64,000 bases of DNA from Caloranaerobacter ferrireducens (GCF_001730685.1 NZ_MDJR01000007.1:62001-126000); one strand, 5' to 3'. Shown: positions 56,039 through 64,000, counted from the first letter of the stretch. Program-made: numbers and translations. The notes: generated from the sequence alone by a model not told the origin.

Positions 56039-56932
56039 ATGAAAAAACTATTGTTACTTGTTTTAGTATTGAGTTTAACTTTTTCATTATTAGCTTGTAG
56101 TAATGTTAATACTAGTGTTAATAATGAAGAACAAATGAGTCAAGAGAAAATAGTTATTGGAGTTATACCAGCTCAGAATCAGGGAAAGATGAAAATTGCA
56201 ATGGATAAATTGGGGAGTTATTTGAGCAATAAGTTAAATATGAATGTAGAGGTTAATGTGTATTCAGACTATAATGGTGTTGTTGAAGCTATGAATTATG
56301 GAAAGGTTGATTTGGCTTATTTCGGACCTTTAACTTATGTAATAGCTCATGAAAAAAGTAATGCAGAAGCTATAATTACGATGCTTATTAACGGTGAACC
56401 TTATTATTATTCGTACATAATAGTTCCTAATGATTCTCCATATAACAGTATCGAAGATCTTATTAAAGATGTTGAAAATATCGAGTTTGCTTTTGGAGAT
56501 CCTAATTCTACTTCAGGATGTTTAATTCCAAGTATTAAGTTTAAGGAACTTGGTGTGTTTAGAAGTGAAACAGATTATGATTTTAAAAATGTAGTTTATA
56601 CTGGCAGTCACGATGCAACAGCAAAAGCTATAGAAAATAAAAAAATAGATGCTGGAGCTATAGATAGTGCAATATTTGAAATAATGAAGAAAAACAAGGT
56701 GATAGATGCAAGTAAATTCAAAGTTATTTGGAAGTCTGATAAGTTATTTCAGTATCCTTGGGCAGTAAAAAACAATTTTCCTATAGAATTAAAAGAAAAG
56801 CTTATAGAAGCATTTTTAGAAATTAAGGACCAAGAAATATTAGATGTATTTGGAGCTAATGGATTTACTAGAGCCAATGATAAAGATTATGAACCAATAA
56901 GAAAAGCTGCAAAAGAAGCAGGAAGGATATAA
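56039..56932 (+). CDS. phnD: Phosphonate/phosphite-type ABC binding lipoprotein PhnD
   Basis: 297 residues. Lipoprotein signal with lipobox LLAC (Cys20); mature part with IVIGVIPAQNQGK, VDLAYFGPLTYVIA, FGDPNSTSGCLIPS and TGSHDATAKAIENKKIDAGA, the PhnD (type 2 periplasmic phosphonate-binding) pattern. The STSG loop binds the phosphonate group in characterised members. The stop codon TAA overlaps the first bases of repeat copy F, which separates it from the permease gene. Start has GGGGAAGGTGG upstream. Confidence 0.92.
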   Translation: MKKLLLLVLVLSLTFSLLACSNVNTSVNNEEQMSQEKIVIGVIPAQNQGKMKIAMDKLGSYLSNKLNMNVEVNVYSDYNGVVEAMNYGKVDLAYFGPLTYVIAHEKSNAEAIITMLINGEPYYYSYIIVPNDSPYNSIEDLIKDVENIEFAFGDPNSTSGCLIPSIKFKELGVFRSETDYDFKNVVYTGSHDATAKAIENKKIDAGAIDSAIFEIMKKNKVIDASKFKVIWKSDKLFQYPWAVKNNFPIELKEKLIEAFLEIKDQEILDVFGANGFTRANDKDYEPIRKAAKEAGRI

Positions 56933-57127
56933 CAAAATCTTCGATTTAAATAAATTAAGGTAGATTTTGTTGAAATCCATTGCGGAAATTATATTCAAAA
57001 TTATCCACAAATCAATGCAGTTTATAACGACTCTGGCATGCAAACATGCCAGACAAAGTTTCAGTAAAATCAACATTAAATTTTAAAAATATAAGATTTT
57101 ATTATAATTTCCTATGGATTATAAAAA
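56931..57127 (+). repeat. Dispersed repeat, long form (copy F) inside the phn operon
   Basis: 197 nt, beginning AACAAAATCTTCGATTTAAA at the phnD stop and ending TTTCCTATGGATTATAAAAAA just before phnE. The insert holds the perfect hairpin TCTGGCATG-caaa-CATGCCAGA (copy C has one mismatch). An ATG within the repeat (57114) is in frame with phnE. Confidence 0.88.
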
Positions 57128-57140
57128 AGAGGGATTAAGT

Positions 57141-57908
57141 ATGATAAGGCATTTTAATTTTAATAGAAAATATATTATAACAGTTATTATTATATTAGTT
57201 TTGATTTGGAGTGCAGTGGGTACAGAATTTAACCCACTGCTTTTTAGAGATTTAGGAAATACTGTCGATTTTATTAAAAAAAGCTTCTTAAGACCTGAGT
57301 GGAGTATATTACCTATAGTTATTAAAGAATCTATTACTACTATACAAATTGCAATAATGGGTACTTTTTTAGCTATATTTATTGCACTGCCATTAAGTTT
57401 TTTAGCAGCATTTAATACTACTCCTAACTTATTTTTATTTAATTTAACAAGAAGTTTTCTAAGTTTTCTTCGCTCAGTTCCTGAAGTAGTTTTTGCTCTT
57501 ATATTTGTACCTACAGTTAGCTTAGGTCCGTTTGCTGGAGTATTAGCGTTAACTATTCACAATATAGGAGTTCTAGGTAAGATGATATCAGAAATTATTG
57601 AAGCTGCAGACATAGGACCTCAAGAAGCAGTAAAATCTACAGGTGCCGATAATTATGCTGTTATTATTTATGGTATATTACCACAAATAGTTCCAATTAT
57701 TTTATCAAATGCATTTTATAGATTAGAAGTTAGTGTAAGGTCATCTTTAGTATTAGGCTTAGTTGGGGCAGGCGGAATTGGACAACTTTTGAGTATTCAT
57801 TTTAGGATTTTTCAATATAATAAGGTAGCAGTAGATGTAATAGTCATTATGATAATGGTAGTTATAATTGATTATTTAGGAGGATATATAAGACAAAGGG
57901 TGATATAA
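57141..57908 (+). CDS. phnE: Phosphonate-type ABC permease PhnE
   Basis: 255 residues with five to six transmembrane helices. SFLSFLRSVPEVVFALIFVP, LTIHNIGVLGKMISEIIEAA and the EAA motif GPQEAVKSTGADNYAVIIYG match PhnE. AGAGGG before ATG 57141 decides the start; an in-frame ATG at 57114 lies in repeat F and would add nine repeat-encoded residues. Overlaps phnC by 1 nt. Confidence 0.9.
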   Translation: MIRHFNFNRKYIITVIIILVLIWSAVGTEFNPLLFRDLGNTVDFIKKSFLRPEWSILPIVIKESITTIQIAIMGTFLAIFIALPLSFLAAFNTTPNLFLFNLTRSFLSFLRSVPEVVFALIFVPTVSLGPFAGVLALTIHNIGVLGKMISEIIEAADIGPQEAVKSTGADNYAVIIYGILPQIVPIILSNAFYRLEVSVRSSLVLGLVGAGGIGQLLSIHFRIFQYNKVAVDVIVIMIMVVIIDYLGGYIRQRVI

Positions 57909-58654
57909 TGCAGCTAGAAATAAAAAATTTATTTAAAAGGTATGGTGCTAATCAAGATTACGCTATAAAAGATATATCTTTATCGATAGAAAAAGGCGAA
58001 TTTGTTAGCGTACTTGGATTAAGTGGGTCGGGTAAATCTACATTAATTAGATGTATTAACCGTTTAATAGAACCTACTTCAGGGAGTATTTTTTTTAATG
58101 GGGAAGATGTACTTAAGTTCAATAAAAGAAAGTTAAAAAAATATAGGCAAAGGGTAGGAATGATATTTCAGAATTACAATCTAATTGATAGATTAGATGT
58201 AATAACTAATGTATTAGTAGGAAGATTTGGGTATAAGTCATTTGTTGAAATTTTAAGTAAAAAATTTAATGAAAAAGAAATAGAAATGGCGAAAATAGCA
58301 TTGAAAACAGTAGAATTAGAAAAATATATGAATGTGAAAGTTAGAGATTTAAGCGGAGGGCAACAGCAGAGAGTAGGTATAGCAAGGGCACTAGTTCAAG
58401 AGCCAGATATAATATTAGGAGATGAGCCTGTTTCTAGCTTAGATCCAATAACTTCTGTATTTGTAATGGAGTTATTAAAAAAGATTAACAAAGAAGAAAA
58501 TATTACGATGATTATAAACCTTCATAGTATTGAATTGGCAAAAAGATTTTCAACACGCATAATAGGTATAAATAAAGGTAAGATAGTATTTGATGGACCT
58601 CCAGAACAATTAGATGAAGAAAGGGTAAAATGTATATATCTCAGGAAAGATTAA
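57908..58654 (+). CDS. phnC: Phosphonate-type ABC ATPase PhnC
   Basis: 248 residues. Walker A GLSGSGKST, Q-loop GMIFQNYNLIDRLDV, signature LSGGQQQRVGIARALVQ, Walker B IILGDEPVSSLDP, switch His in INLHSIELAKRF. The usual phn order is C-D-E; here it is D-E-C. No phosphonate-degrading genes follow, so phosphite or phosphonate scavenging is only a family-level prediction. Confidence 0.92.
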   Translation: MQLEIKNLFKRYGANQDYAIKDISLSIEKGEFVSVLGLSGSGKSTLIRCINRLIEPTSGSIFFNGEDVLKFNKRKLKKYRQRVGMIFQNYNLIDRLDVITNVLVGRFGYKSFVEILSKKFNEKEIEMAKIALKTVELEKYMNVKVRDLSGGQQQRVGIARALVQEPDIILGDEPVSSLDPITSVFVMELLKKINKEENITMIINLHSIELAKRFSTRIIGINKGKIVFDGPPEQLDEERVKCIYLRKD

Positions 58655-58772
58655 AATTATTTAGTAGTTATATTATTAAAGTGTTTATATTAATGTATGA
58701 TAAAATTAAATATATTATAAATAATTTGAATCATATATACTTGCTTTGATTTCAATAAAGTAGGTGAATATA

Positions 58773-60125
58773 GTGAATAAGAGGATTCTTATAGCTGATG
58801 ATGAAAAAAATATGATATGGGCTCTTAAAAGAGCATTAGGCAAGGAAGGATACGATATTATAACAGCAGAAAATGGTAAGAAGGCAGTTGAAGTTTTCAT
58901 AGAAAAAGAGCCTAGTTTAGTATTGCTTGATTTAAAAATGCCAGAAATGGATGGTATTGAAGCTTTAAGAATAATTAAAGAATATAATGCTAAAATACCA
59001 GTTATCATTTTAACAGCTCATGGTACTACACAAACGGCAGTAGAAGCTATGAAAATAGGAGCATTAGACTATATAACAAAACCTTTTGATATAGATGAAT
59101 TGAAAATAGTGATTAAAAAGGCACTTGACTATAAAAATTTAAATGATGAAGTTAATTATTTGAAAGAAAAAATAAAGGAAAATACTGAAAGGATAATATA
59201 TAAGAGTAATAAAATGAAAGCAGTTTTAGATATAGTACATAAAGTTGCTCCGACTGATGCCACAGTTCTAATATTAGGTGAGAGTGGTACAGGTAAAGAA
59301 TTGATAGCAAATGCAATTCATGAGTATAGTAAAAGAAAAAATGGTCCATTTGTTAAGATAAATTGTACAGCATTGCCAGAAGGCTTATTAGAAAGTGAAT
59401 TATTCGGCTATGAAAAGGGAGCTTTTACTGGGGCTATATCTCGTAAATTAGGAAAATTTGATAGGGCACAGGGAGGAACAATATTTTTAGATGAAATAGG
59501 TGAGATAAGCCCTGCTATGCAAGTGAAGTTATTAAGAGTTTTACAAGAAAGAGAATTTGAAAGGGTTGGAGGAACGCAGACTATTAAGATTGATACTAGG
59601 ATAATAGCTGCAACTAATAGAGATTTAAGAAAAATGGTTGAGGAGAATAAATTTAGAGAAGATTTGTATTATAGACTAAATGTTATACCTATTTATGTAC
59701 CTCCTTTAAGAGACAGAAAAGAGGATATACCAGTGCTTGTAGATTATTTTATTGAAAAGTATTCACGCCAAATGGGTAAACGCAAAATGGGAATAAGTAT
59801 GAAAGTTTTAGATAAATTTATGCAATATGATTGGAAAGGAAATATTAGAGAATTGCAAAATGTAATAGAGAGATGTGTAATTCTTTCATCAGGAGAAGAA
59901 ATAGAAGAAAATATACTACCTGATGAGATTAAACGAAAAGAAAATCTTGCTAATACTTATTTTAGTTTACCTGACGAAGGGATTTCATTAGAAGAAGTTG
60001 AAAGAAGTTTAATTTTACAAGCATTAGAAAAAACAAATTTCAATCAAACAAAAGCTGCAAAGTTACTAGGAATTACTAGACATACATTATTATATAGAAT
60101 GGAGAAATATAATTTGAAAGGATAA
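58773..60125 (+). CDS. NtrC-type sigma-54 response regulator
   Basis: 450 residues from GTG 58773 (TAGGTGA upstream; GTG 58764 is less well spaced). Receiver domain 1-118 with acidic pocket ADDEKN and phospho-acceptor Asp53 (LLDLKMP), Lys in TKPFDIDE; AAA+ domain (about 140-375) with [14 protein letters not shown] and [11 protein letters not shown]; Fis-type HTH ending NQTKAAKLLGITRHTLLYRME. No histidine kinase is adjacent. The next transcription unit has a sigma-54 promoter with two dyads, its likely target. Confidence 0.93.
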   Translation: MNKRILIADDEKNMIWALKRALGKEGYDIITAENGKKAVEVFIEKEPSLVLLDLKMPEMDGIEALRIIKEYNAKIPVIILTAHGTTQTAVEAMKIGALDYITKPFDIDELKIVIKKALDYKNLNDEVNYLKEKIKENTERIIYKSNKMKAVLDIVHKVAPTDATVLILGESGTGKELIANAIHEYSKRKNGPFVKINCTALPEGLLESELFGYEKGAFTGAISRKLGKFDRAQGGTIFLDEIGEISPAMQVKLLRVLQEREFERVGGTQTIKIDTRIIAATNRDLRKMVEENKFREDLYYRLNVIPIYVPPLRDRKEDIPVLVDYFIEKYSRQMGKRKMGISMKVLDKFMQYDWKGNIRELQNVIERCVILSSGEEIEENILPDEIKRKENLANTYFSLPDEGISLEEVERSLILQALEKTNFNQTKAAKLLGITRHTLLYRMEKYNLKG

Positions 60126-60128
60126 ATT

Positions 60129-60159
60129 AAACCTCGCTCTTTATGGGCGAGGATTTTTG
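60129..60159 (+). terminator. Rho-independent terminator
   Basis: CCTCGC...GCGAGG stem with a 9-nt loop, then ATTTTT; ends the response regulator gene. Confidence 0.85.
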
Positions 60160-60174
60160 CTAGTGTTAGAGATT

Positions 60175-60222
60175 GTGTATTATATCACACATATTAAATA
60201 TGGATTTTGTAGGATATAACAC
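60175..60222 (+). promoter_or_regulatory. Two dyads upstream of a sigma-54 promoter (activator sites)
   Basis: GTGTATTATATCACAC (60175-60190) and TTGTAGGATATAACAC (60207-60222): half-sites GTGT/TTGT and ACAC with N8 spacing. Their centres are 32 nt apart, about three helical turns, and they lie 42-89 nt upstream of the -24 box. Probably bound by the NtrC-type regulator encoded just upstream. Confidence 0.6.
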
Positions 60223-60263
60223 AATTAAATAAATAGATGCCTGTAATATTCGATTAAATAATT

Positions 60264-60279
60264 TGGCATGTTATTTGCA
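60264..60279 (+). promoter_or_regulatory. Sigma-54 promoter of the LDCC-type peptide gene
   Basis: TGGCAT (60264-60269), N5, TTGCA (60275-60279), conserved -24 and -12 dinucleotides. Transcription would start near 60291, about 38 nt before the ATG. Confidence 0.85.
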
Positions 60280-60328
60280 CAAATTATAAATAGAGAATAT
60301 ATATAAGGAGATATAAGGAGGATTAACC

Positions 60329-60451
60329 ATGAAAAAGTGGTTTGAAAGATTATTAAAAAAAATTGAAGAGGCAAATAGAAAGAATTTTGGAACTGGAAGA
60401 ATGGATTGCTGTGAATTAAATAAAAAAGGTAATAACGAAAGAAAAAAGTGA
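60329..60451 (+). CDS. LDCC-motif-type putative metal-binding peptide
   Basis: 40 residues: MKKWFERLLKKIEEANRKNF, then GTGRMDCCEL and a basic tail. AAGGAGG lies 7 nt upstream. The MKKWF start, helical body, NFG and the MDCC sequence match the small clostridial family named for an LDCC motif (here Met replaces Leu), thought to bind metal through the two adjacent cysteines. The gene has its own sigma-54 promoter and terminator, which supports it being real and conditionally expressed. Confidence 0.8.
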   Translation: MKKWFERLLKKIEEANRKNFGTGRMDCCELNKKGNNERKK

Positions 60452-60478
60452 CATCAATAGACAGATGTCACTTTTTTT
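60442..60478 (+). terminator. Terminator of the LDCC-type gene
   Basis: AAAAAAGTGACATC / GATGTCACTTTTTT stem with an 8-nt loop; overlaps the stop codon. Confidence 0.88.
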
Positions 60479-60503
60479 CTAATCTATATCTATAATTTCT
60501 ATT

Positions 60504-60956
60504 TTAGAAAGAAGATTTTCTTTCTAAATATTTTATAATAATTTTACTTATTAAAAAGGTTAAAGGAAATAGTATAAAAAGTTGAATAACAGGTATTAAA
60601 CCTATATTTGTGTTTGGGAATAGTGGCATTTTGCTACTATAACTCCATCTTCCTGTATATAGAGCGCTAATTTCAAAATAAAAGCTTAAAGATATAGCAT
60701 ACAATCCGATGATAATAAACTCTTTAAAACTCCATTTTTTAATTATCCAATTAATATCATGATTTACTAATACTAATAATCCATACAATATTAATGTCAT
60801 AACTATGTCGCCAAAAGTTGCACTTGCCATTAATCTTGAGTGGCTACTAAGATTAGTTACAGTATAAAAAATTCCACATTGCCAATATTCCCAAGTATAT
60901 TGGAATAGAAAAGAAATGATTGTTACAACTATGATATTTCGAATAAGTTTTCTCAT
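60504..60956 (-). CDS. Small polytopic membrane protein
   Basis: 150 residues with about four to five transmembrane helices and a short basic C-terminus (KYLERKSSF). WEYWQCGIFYTV, FGDIVMTLILYGLLV and YTGRWSYSSKMPLFP with NIGLIPVIQLFILFPL are conserved-looking; similar unnamed proteins occur in many bacteria. Function unknown. AGGAGGG precedes ATG 60956. Monocistronic, convergent with the LDCC-type gene. Confidence 0.65.
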   Translation of the reverse strand: MRKLIRNIIVVTIISFLFQYTWEYWQCGIFYTVTNLSSHSRLMASATFGDIVMTLILYGLLVLVNHDINWIIKKWSFKEFIIIGLYAISLSFYFEISALYTGRWSYSSKMPLFPNTNIGLIPVIQLFILFPLTFLISKIIIKYLERKSSF

Positions 60957-61168
60957 AGAGTAACCCTCCTTTAGATTATTTATAAAATTATTATATATTA
61001 ATAAACAAATGGACGGAAGATAAATTTGCTGATAGAGCAAAACTTTGATTTTTAAACAAAGTAGATTTTATTGTAATACATGAGATAAATTATAGTATTA
61101 ATTTCATAATTTCTTCACAAGTGAGTTATATAATGAACATAACAAGAGGTAGAAAAGGAGGATGCTGA

Positions 61169-61876
61169 ATGGATATATTTACAAGATTAAAATCAATTTT
61201 TAATGCAAAGGCTAATGCATTACTAGATGAAATAGAGAACCCAGAGGAAGCATTGGAGTTTTCACTTAAAGAAATGAGAGAACAAATTAGAAAAATTAAA
61301 AAGTCATTTTTAGAAGTTGCAACAATAAAAAAGAAGCTAGAGAGTGAACTTGAAGACATAAAAGGTAAAATTAGGCTAGCAGATGAGCAGGCTGAATTAT
61401 CAATATCATTAGGACGTGAGGATTTAGCAAAAGCTGCATTAGAGAAGAAACAAGATTTAATAGAACAACAGAATAAAATAACTTTAGATATACAACAGAT
61501 ACAGGAAAAATTAAGACTAATTAGACAGAATAAAGAACAACTAGAAACACGTATTAAACAATTGGAAACTAAAAAAGAAGAGTTAATTGCAATGAATCGT
61601 GCGGCAGATGCACAAATAACAGTTAAGGAAATAATTACAGGAATTTCTAAAGATATAACAGAAATTAATGAACGAATAACAAGAGCAGAAAATAAAATCA
61701 GAGAAAAAAATGCAAAAGTATCTGCAATGAATGAACTTATTGAACTAGAGAATTTTGATAGATTAGATGAACTAGACGATTTAGAACAAGAATTAAAGAA
61801 AGTTCAAAGAGATGAGAGAATAAAACAAGAATTAGAAAATTTAAAACTAAGGTTAAAAAAAGGAGATGCTGAATAA
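61169..61876 (+). CDS. PspA/IM30 family protein
   Basis: 235 residues, almost wholly coiled coil. MDIFTRLKSIFNAKANALLDEIENPEE at the start (amphipathic helix plus family signature), then ALEFSLKEMREQIRKIKKS and long helices to the end. PspA/IM30 (ESCRT-III-like) proteins bind and stabilise the inner face of a stressed cytoplasmic membrane. AAAGGAGG ribosome site. First gene of a unit with three SHOCT-containing proteins and a PepSY-like protein; overlaps the next by 1 nt. Confidence 0.9.
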   Translation: MDIFTRLKSIFNAKANALLDEIENPEEALEFSLKEMREQIRKIKKSFLEVATIKKKLESELEDIKGKIRLADEQAELSISLGREDLAKAALEKKQDLIEQQNKITLDIQQIQEKLRLIRQNKEQLETRIKQLETKKEELIAMNRAADAQITVKEIITGISKDITEINERITRAENKIREKNAKVSAMNELIELENFDRLDELDDLEQELKKVQRDERIKQELENLKLRLKKGDAE

Positions 61877-62532
61877 TGGGTTGTGGTGGATATAGAGGAT
61901 TATTTAGAGTATTTGATTATTATGAGCATTCAAGAAGATATAGTACATGTAATCCAGATAGTTACAATCACTATAAACAAGACGATACAGATGAAAAATT
62001 AATGCTTTTAAAGAAAATGTACGCTGAAGGTCTTATCGATGATAAAGACTACAGTAGATATAAACAGAGAATATATGAGAGGACTATAACTTTTGATGAG
62101 TTAGTAGATATACGAATAAAACGGATGAATTCGAAAAATGGAGAAACAGATGAAAATACGAATAATATTAGTCAACAAAAAAACAAATATAAATACAAGA
62201 TAGACAAATTAAAAGAGTCTAAAGAAAAAATACAAAATGTCCAGAAAAAACTATCATTAAGATTAGAAGAATTAAAAAAAGAAAAAGAAAGAATAGAAAC
62301 TTTAGCAGAAACTATGGTTAGAGCAAGTGAAGATACTGCTGAAGAATATATTCGTATAAAACTAAATATTGAAGAAAATATACAGAACTTAGAAAAACGA
62401 AAAAACGAGTTGCAAAAGGAATTAGATGAAATAGATAATATGATTAAAACTTTAGAAACAAAAGAATTGGAGTTAGAAGCATTAAAATTAAAAGATGAAA
62501 TATTAAATTTAAAAATAGATTTAGACAAATGA
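61876..62532 (+). CDS. SHOCT-motif and coiled-coil protein
   Basis: 218 residues. An N-terminal Cys/Gly/Tyr segment (MGCGGYRGLFRVFDYYEHSR), a SHOCT-like motif (about 38-75: DEKLMLLKKMYAEGLIDDKDYSRYKQRI), then a charged coiled coil from about 100 to 218 with the look of PspA's own helices. Not a known enzyme. Its stop-start overlap with pspA suggests a physical partner, perhaps a helical adaptor for the PspA scaffold. Confidence 0.7.
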   Translation: MGCGGYRGLFRVFDYYEHSRRYSTCNPDSYNHYKQDDTDEKLMLLKKMYAEGLIDDKDYSRYKQRIYERTITFDELVDIRIKRMNSKNGETDENTNNISQQKNKYKYKIDKLKESKEKIQNVQKKLSLRLEELKKEKERIETLAETMVRASEDTAEEYIRIKLNIEENIQNLEKRKNELQKELDEIDNMIKTLETKELELEALKLKDEILNLKIDLDK

Positions 62533-62548
62533 AAAGGAGGTATTTAAT

Positions 62549-63355
62549 ATGAAATTAAATAAAAAAATTACTTGGTCTTTGATTTCAATATTAATAATAA
62601 CATTAGCAGCTGGGGCAATAGCTCTCGCAGATACATGGCAATATTTTATATTTAGAGGAGCAATGGATGGGTATAGATATAATACCGCTAGAGGGTATGG
62701 ATGGAATAATGGATATAACAGTGTACCAGGCATGATGAACATGATGGGTACGCCAGGAATGATGGGTATATCAAATGGTTTTCTAAATAATGTAGATAAT
62801 ATAAATGAGAAGATGACATTAGATGAGATTAAGAAAAATATAAATAATTATTTAAAGAATTATGACGAAAATTTAGAGATAGGTGACATATTTGTATTTG
62901 CAGATACAGAATATTATGTATCAATAGAAGAAAAGGCTACAGGAAAAGGTGCTATGGAATTATTAGTTAACCCATATACAGGATATATATATCCTGAACC
63001 AGGGCCAAATATGATGTGGAATGAAAAATATGGTATGCATGGTCGATTTGGTTTTGGAATGATGGGATTTGGAATGTGGAACTATAGTAATAGAAATTTA
63101 AATATACAAAATATAAAAAAGATTGATAGGAACAAAGCTGTAAAAATTGCAGATGAATATGTAAAAAACTTCATAAATAAAGATTTTTCTGTAGTGAATG
63201 AAGGGCATGAATTTTATGGATATTATACATTCCATGTTAATAAAGATAAGCAGACTGTAGGTATGTTAAGTGTGAATTATTATACAGGTGATGTATGGTA
63301 TCATACATGGCATGGACAATTGGAAAAAGTAATATCAGTACATGAAGAAAAATAG
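62549..63355 (+). CDS. Secreted or membrane-anchored PepSY-like, Met/Gly-rich protein
   Basis: 268 residues. A signal or anchor (about 8-30: TWSLISILIITLAAGAIALA) precedes a Gly/Tyr/Asn/Met-rich stretch (about 42-80, PGMMNMMGTPGMMG) and two PepSY-like units (MTLDEIKKNINNYL...; DRNKAVKIADEYV...) separated by another Met/Gly-rich segment (about 155-175). Methionine clusters often bind Cu(I) or Ag(I). Possibly an extracytoplasmic metal or stress sensor for the operon. AAAGGAGGT ribosome site. Confidence 0.65.
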   Translation: MKLNKKITWSLISILIITLAAGAIALADTWQYFIFRGAMDGYRYNTARGYGWNNGYNSVPGMMNMMGTPGMMGISNGFLNNVDNINEKMTLDEIKKNINNYLKNYDENLEIGDIFVFADTEYYVSIEEKATGKGAMELLVNPYTGYIYPEPGPNMMWNEKYGMHGRFGFGMMGFGMWNYSNRNLNIQNIKKIDRNKAVKIADEYVKNFINKDFSVVNEGHEFYGYYTFHVNKDKQTVGMLSVNYYTGDVWYHTWHGQLEKVISVHEEK

Positions 63356-63366
63356 GAGGGATGATT

Positions 63367-63579
63367 ATGATGATGGGTTTTGGCATGGGCTGCGGAGGAA
63401 TTTTAGGTATATTTCTATTAGGTATAGCTGTATACTTCATATTTAGATATGCAAATGAAAGAAAGTACTATGGGAACTATGATAAAAGTGATGCTTTGGA
63501 AATACTAAAAGAACGATATGCAAAAGGTGAAATTACAGAAGAGGAATATGAAAGAAAGAAGAAAATGTTAATTGATTAA
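63367..63579 (+). CDS. Small membrane SHOCT protein
   Basis: 70 residues: one transmembrane helix (about 5-28), then a C-terminal SHOCT motif DALEILKERYAKGEITEEEYERKKKML. AGGAGG at 63354-63359 places the start at ATG 63367, the third of the ATG-rich cluster beginning 63361. SHOCT motifs are thought to mediate oligomerisation. Paralogous to the next gene. Confidence 0.85.
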   Translation: MMMGFGMGCGGILGIFLLGIAVYFIFRYANERKYYGNYDKSDALEILKERYAKGEITEEEYERKKKMLID

Positions 63580-63597
63580 TAAGATGGAGGGATTTAT

Positions 63598-63837
63598 ATG
63601 TGGCATATGTATGGATATGGATTTAATTATGCATGGCTCTGGATGCTCGGTTTTAGTTTAATAAAAATATTGGCAGTTATAGGGCTTGTAATATTGTTTA
63701 TTAGATTAATTAATAGGGATAGAATAGATAGTTACAAACATTCCAGTAAAGCTATGGAAATATTAAAGGAAAAATATGCAAAAGGAGAAATTAGTGAAGA
63801 AGAATATAAACATAAAAAGAAAATTTTAAGATCTTAA
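63598..63837 (+). CDS. Small membrane SHOCT protein, second copy
   Basis: 79 residues. MWHMYGYGFNYAWLW, a transmembrane helix (about 18-42), then SHOCT KAMEILKEKYAKGEISEEEYKHKKKIL, near-identical in layout to the preceding gene. GGAGGG precedes the ATG. Last gene of the PspA unit. Confidence 0.85.
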   Translation: MWHMYGYGFNYAWLWMLGFSLIKILAVIGLVILFIRLINRDRIDSYKHSSKAMEILKEKYAKGEISEEEYKHKKKILRS

Positions 63838-63842
63838 CTAAC

Positions 63843-63876
63843 ATAATGTCCAGTATTGAAAAATACTGGACATTAT
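63843..63876 (+). terminator. Hairpin ending the PspA/SHOCT unit
   Basis: 15-bp perfect stem ATAATGTCCAGTATT / AATACTGGACATTAT with loop GAAA; no long T tract. Confidence 0.75.
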
Positions 63877-63921
63877 AGTATTCTTGTATAAAGAAAAAAG
63901 GTCAATGGTAGAGGTGTTATT

Positions 63922-64000
63922 ATGGAATTACTGAAAAGAAATATCCTATTAGTTGATGATGAAGAGCAGATAATAAGTGTTGTAAGGGCTTATTTAGAAA
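63922..64000 (+). CDS. Response regulator, receiver domain (5' fragment)
   Basis: ATG 63922 after AGAGGTG. The 26 codons visible read MELLKRNILLVDDEEQIISV and on, the start of a response-regulator receiver with its acidic pair VDDEE. The rest is outside the window. Being just after the PspA/SHOCT unit, it may belong to the two-component system that controls it; output domain unseen. Confidence 0.88.
   Translation, partial: MELLKRNILLVDDEEQIISVVRAYLE

Overview
The window is AT-rich, low-GC Gram-positive DNA with strong GGAGG-type ribosome sites. Gene content is that of an anaerobic, spore-forming member of the Clostridia or Tissierellia: ferredoxin-dependent 2-oxoacid oxidoreductase, two butyrate kinases, rubrerythrin, the [FeFe]-hydrogenase maturase HydG, a CotF-like spore coat protein and sigma-54 regulators. 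No tRNA, rRNA or CRISPR array was seen. The species cannot be fixed from this sequence alone.

Layout. 0-5.2 kb: a partial membrane protein (minus), an ArsR-type regulator, a four-domain CoA-disulfide reductase/rhodanese/TusA/DsrE sulfur enzyme, and rubrerythrin. 5.3-10.3 kb: an operon with an uncharacterised protein, a 25-residue peptide inside a structured leader, an HD-GYP protein and a DUF5317 protein; then PrsW-like and CapA-like genes. 10.4-25.7 kb: the classical cdaA-cdaR...glmM-glmS locus, split by a block for branched-chain 2-oxoacid fermentation (BkdR-like activator, sigma-54 promoter with three activator sites, buk-ptb-buk, P-loop ATPase, ferredoxin oxidoreductase DBAG). glmS is preceded by a glmS ribozyme. 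25.7-31.3 kb: a decayed island with an IS21 istB relic, an HsdR C-terminal relic, an ATPase fragment, a frameshifted MFS transporter and several hairpins.

31.3-43 kb: PHP phosphatase, a pyrophosphatase/flavin-domain fusion, signal peptidase I, DUF2164, then a nickel-uptake and nickel-pincer cofactor cluster (cbiMQO-larC-larE-larB) without larA, a ferritin-like protein and D-serine ammonia-lyase. 43-49 kb: two glycosyltransferases flanking UDP-glucose dehydrogenase, then hydG with its TM1266-type regulator behind a long leader with a terminator, and a coat protein. 49-58.7 kb: a PHP phosphoesterase with an Fbp/Afu-type ABC transporter, the SAM-recycling genes (methyltransferase, luxS, mccB), and a phnDEC-type transporter. 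58.7-64 kb: an NtrC-type response regulator, a sigma-54 promoter driving a 40-residue LDCC-type metal-binding peptide, then a PspA/SHOCT/PepSY-like envelope-stress operon and the start of another response regulator.

Three things stand out beyond gene content. A dispersed repeat occurs at least six times in short (about 118 nt) and long (about 197 nt) forms, always against a stop codon or just before a start codon. Two sigma-54 circuits have visible enhancer dyads. A 14-bp GC-rich inverted repeat encloses a small peptide gene and a nested RNA fold upstream of the HD-GYP gene.
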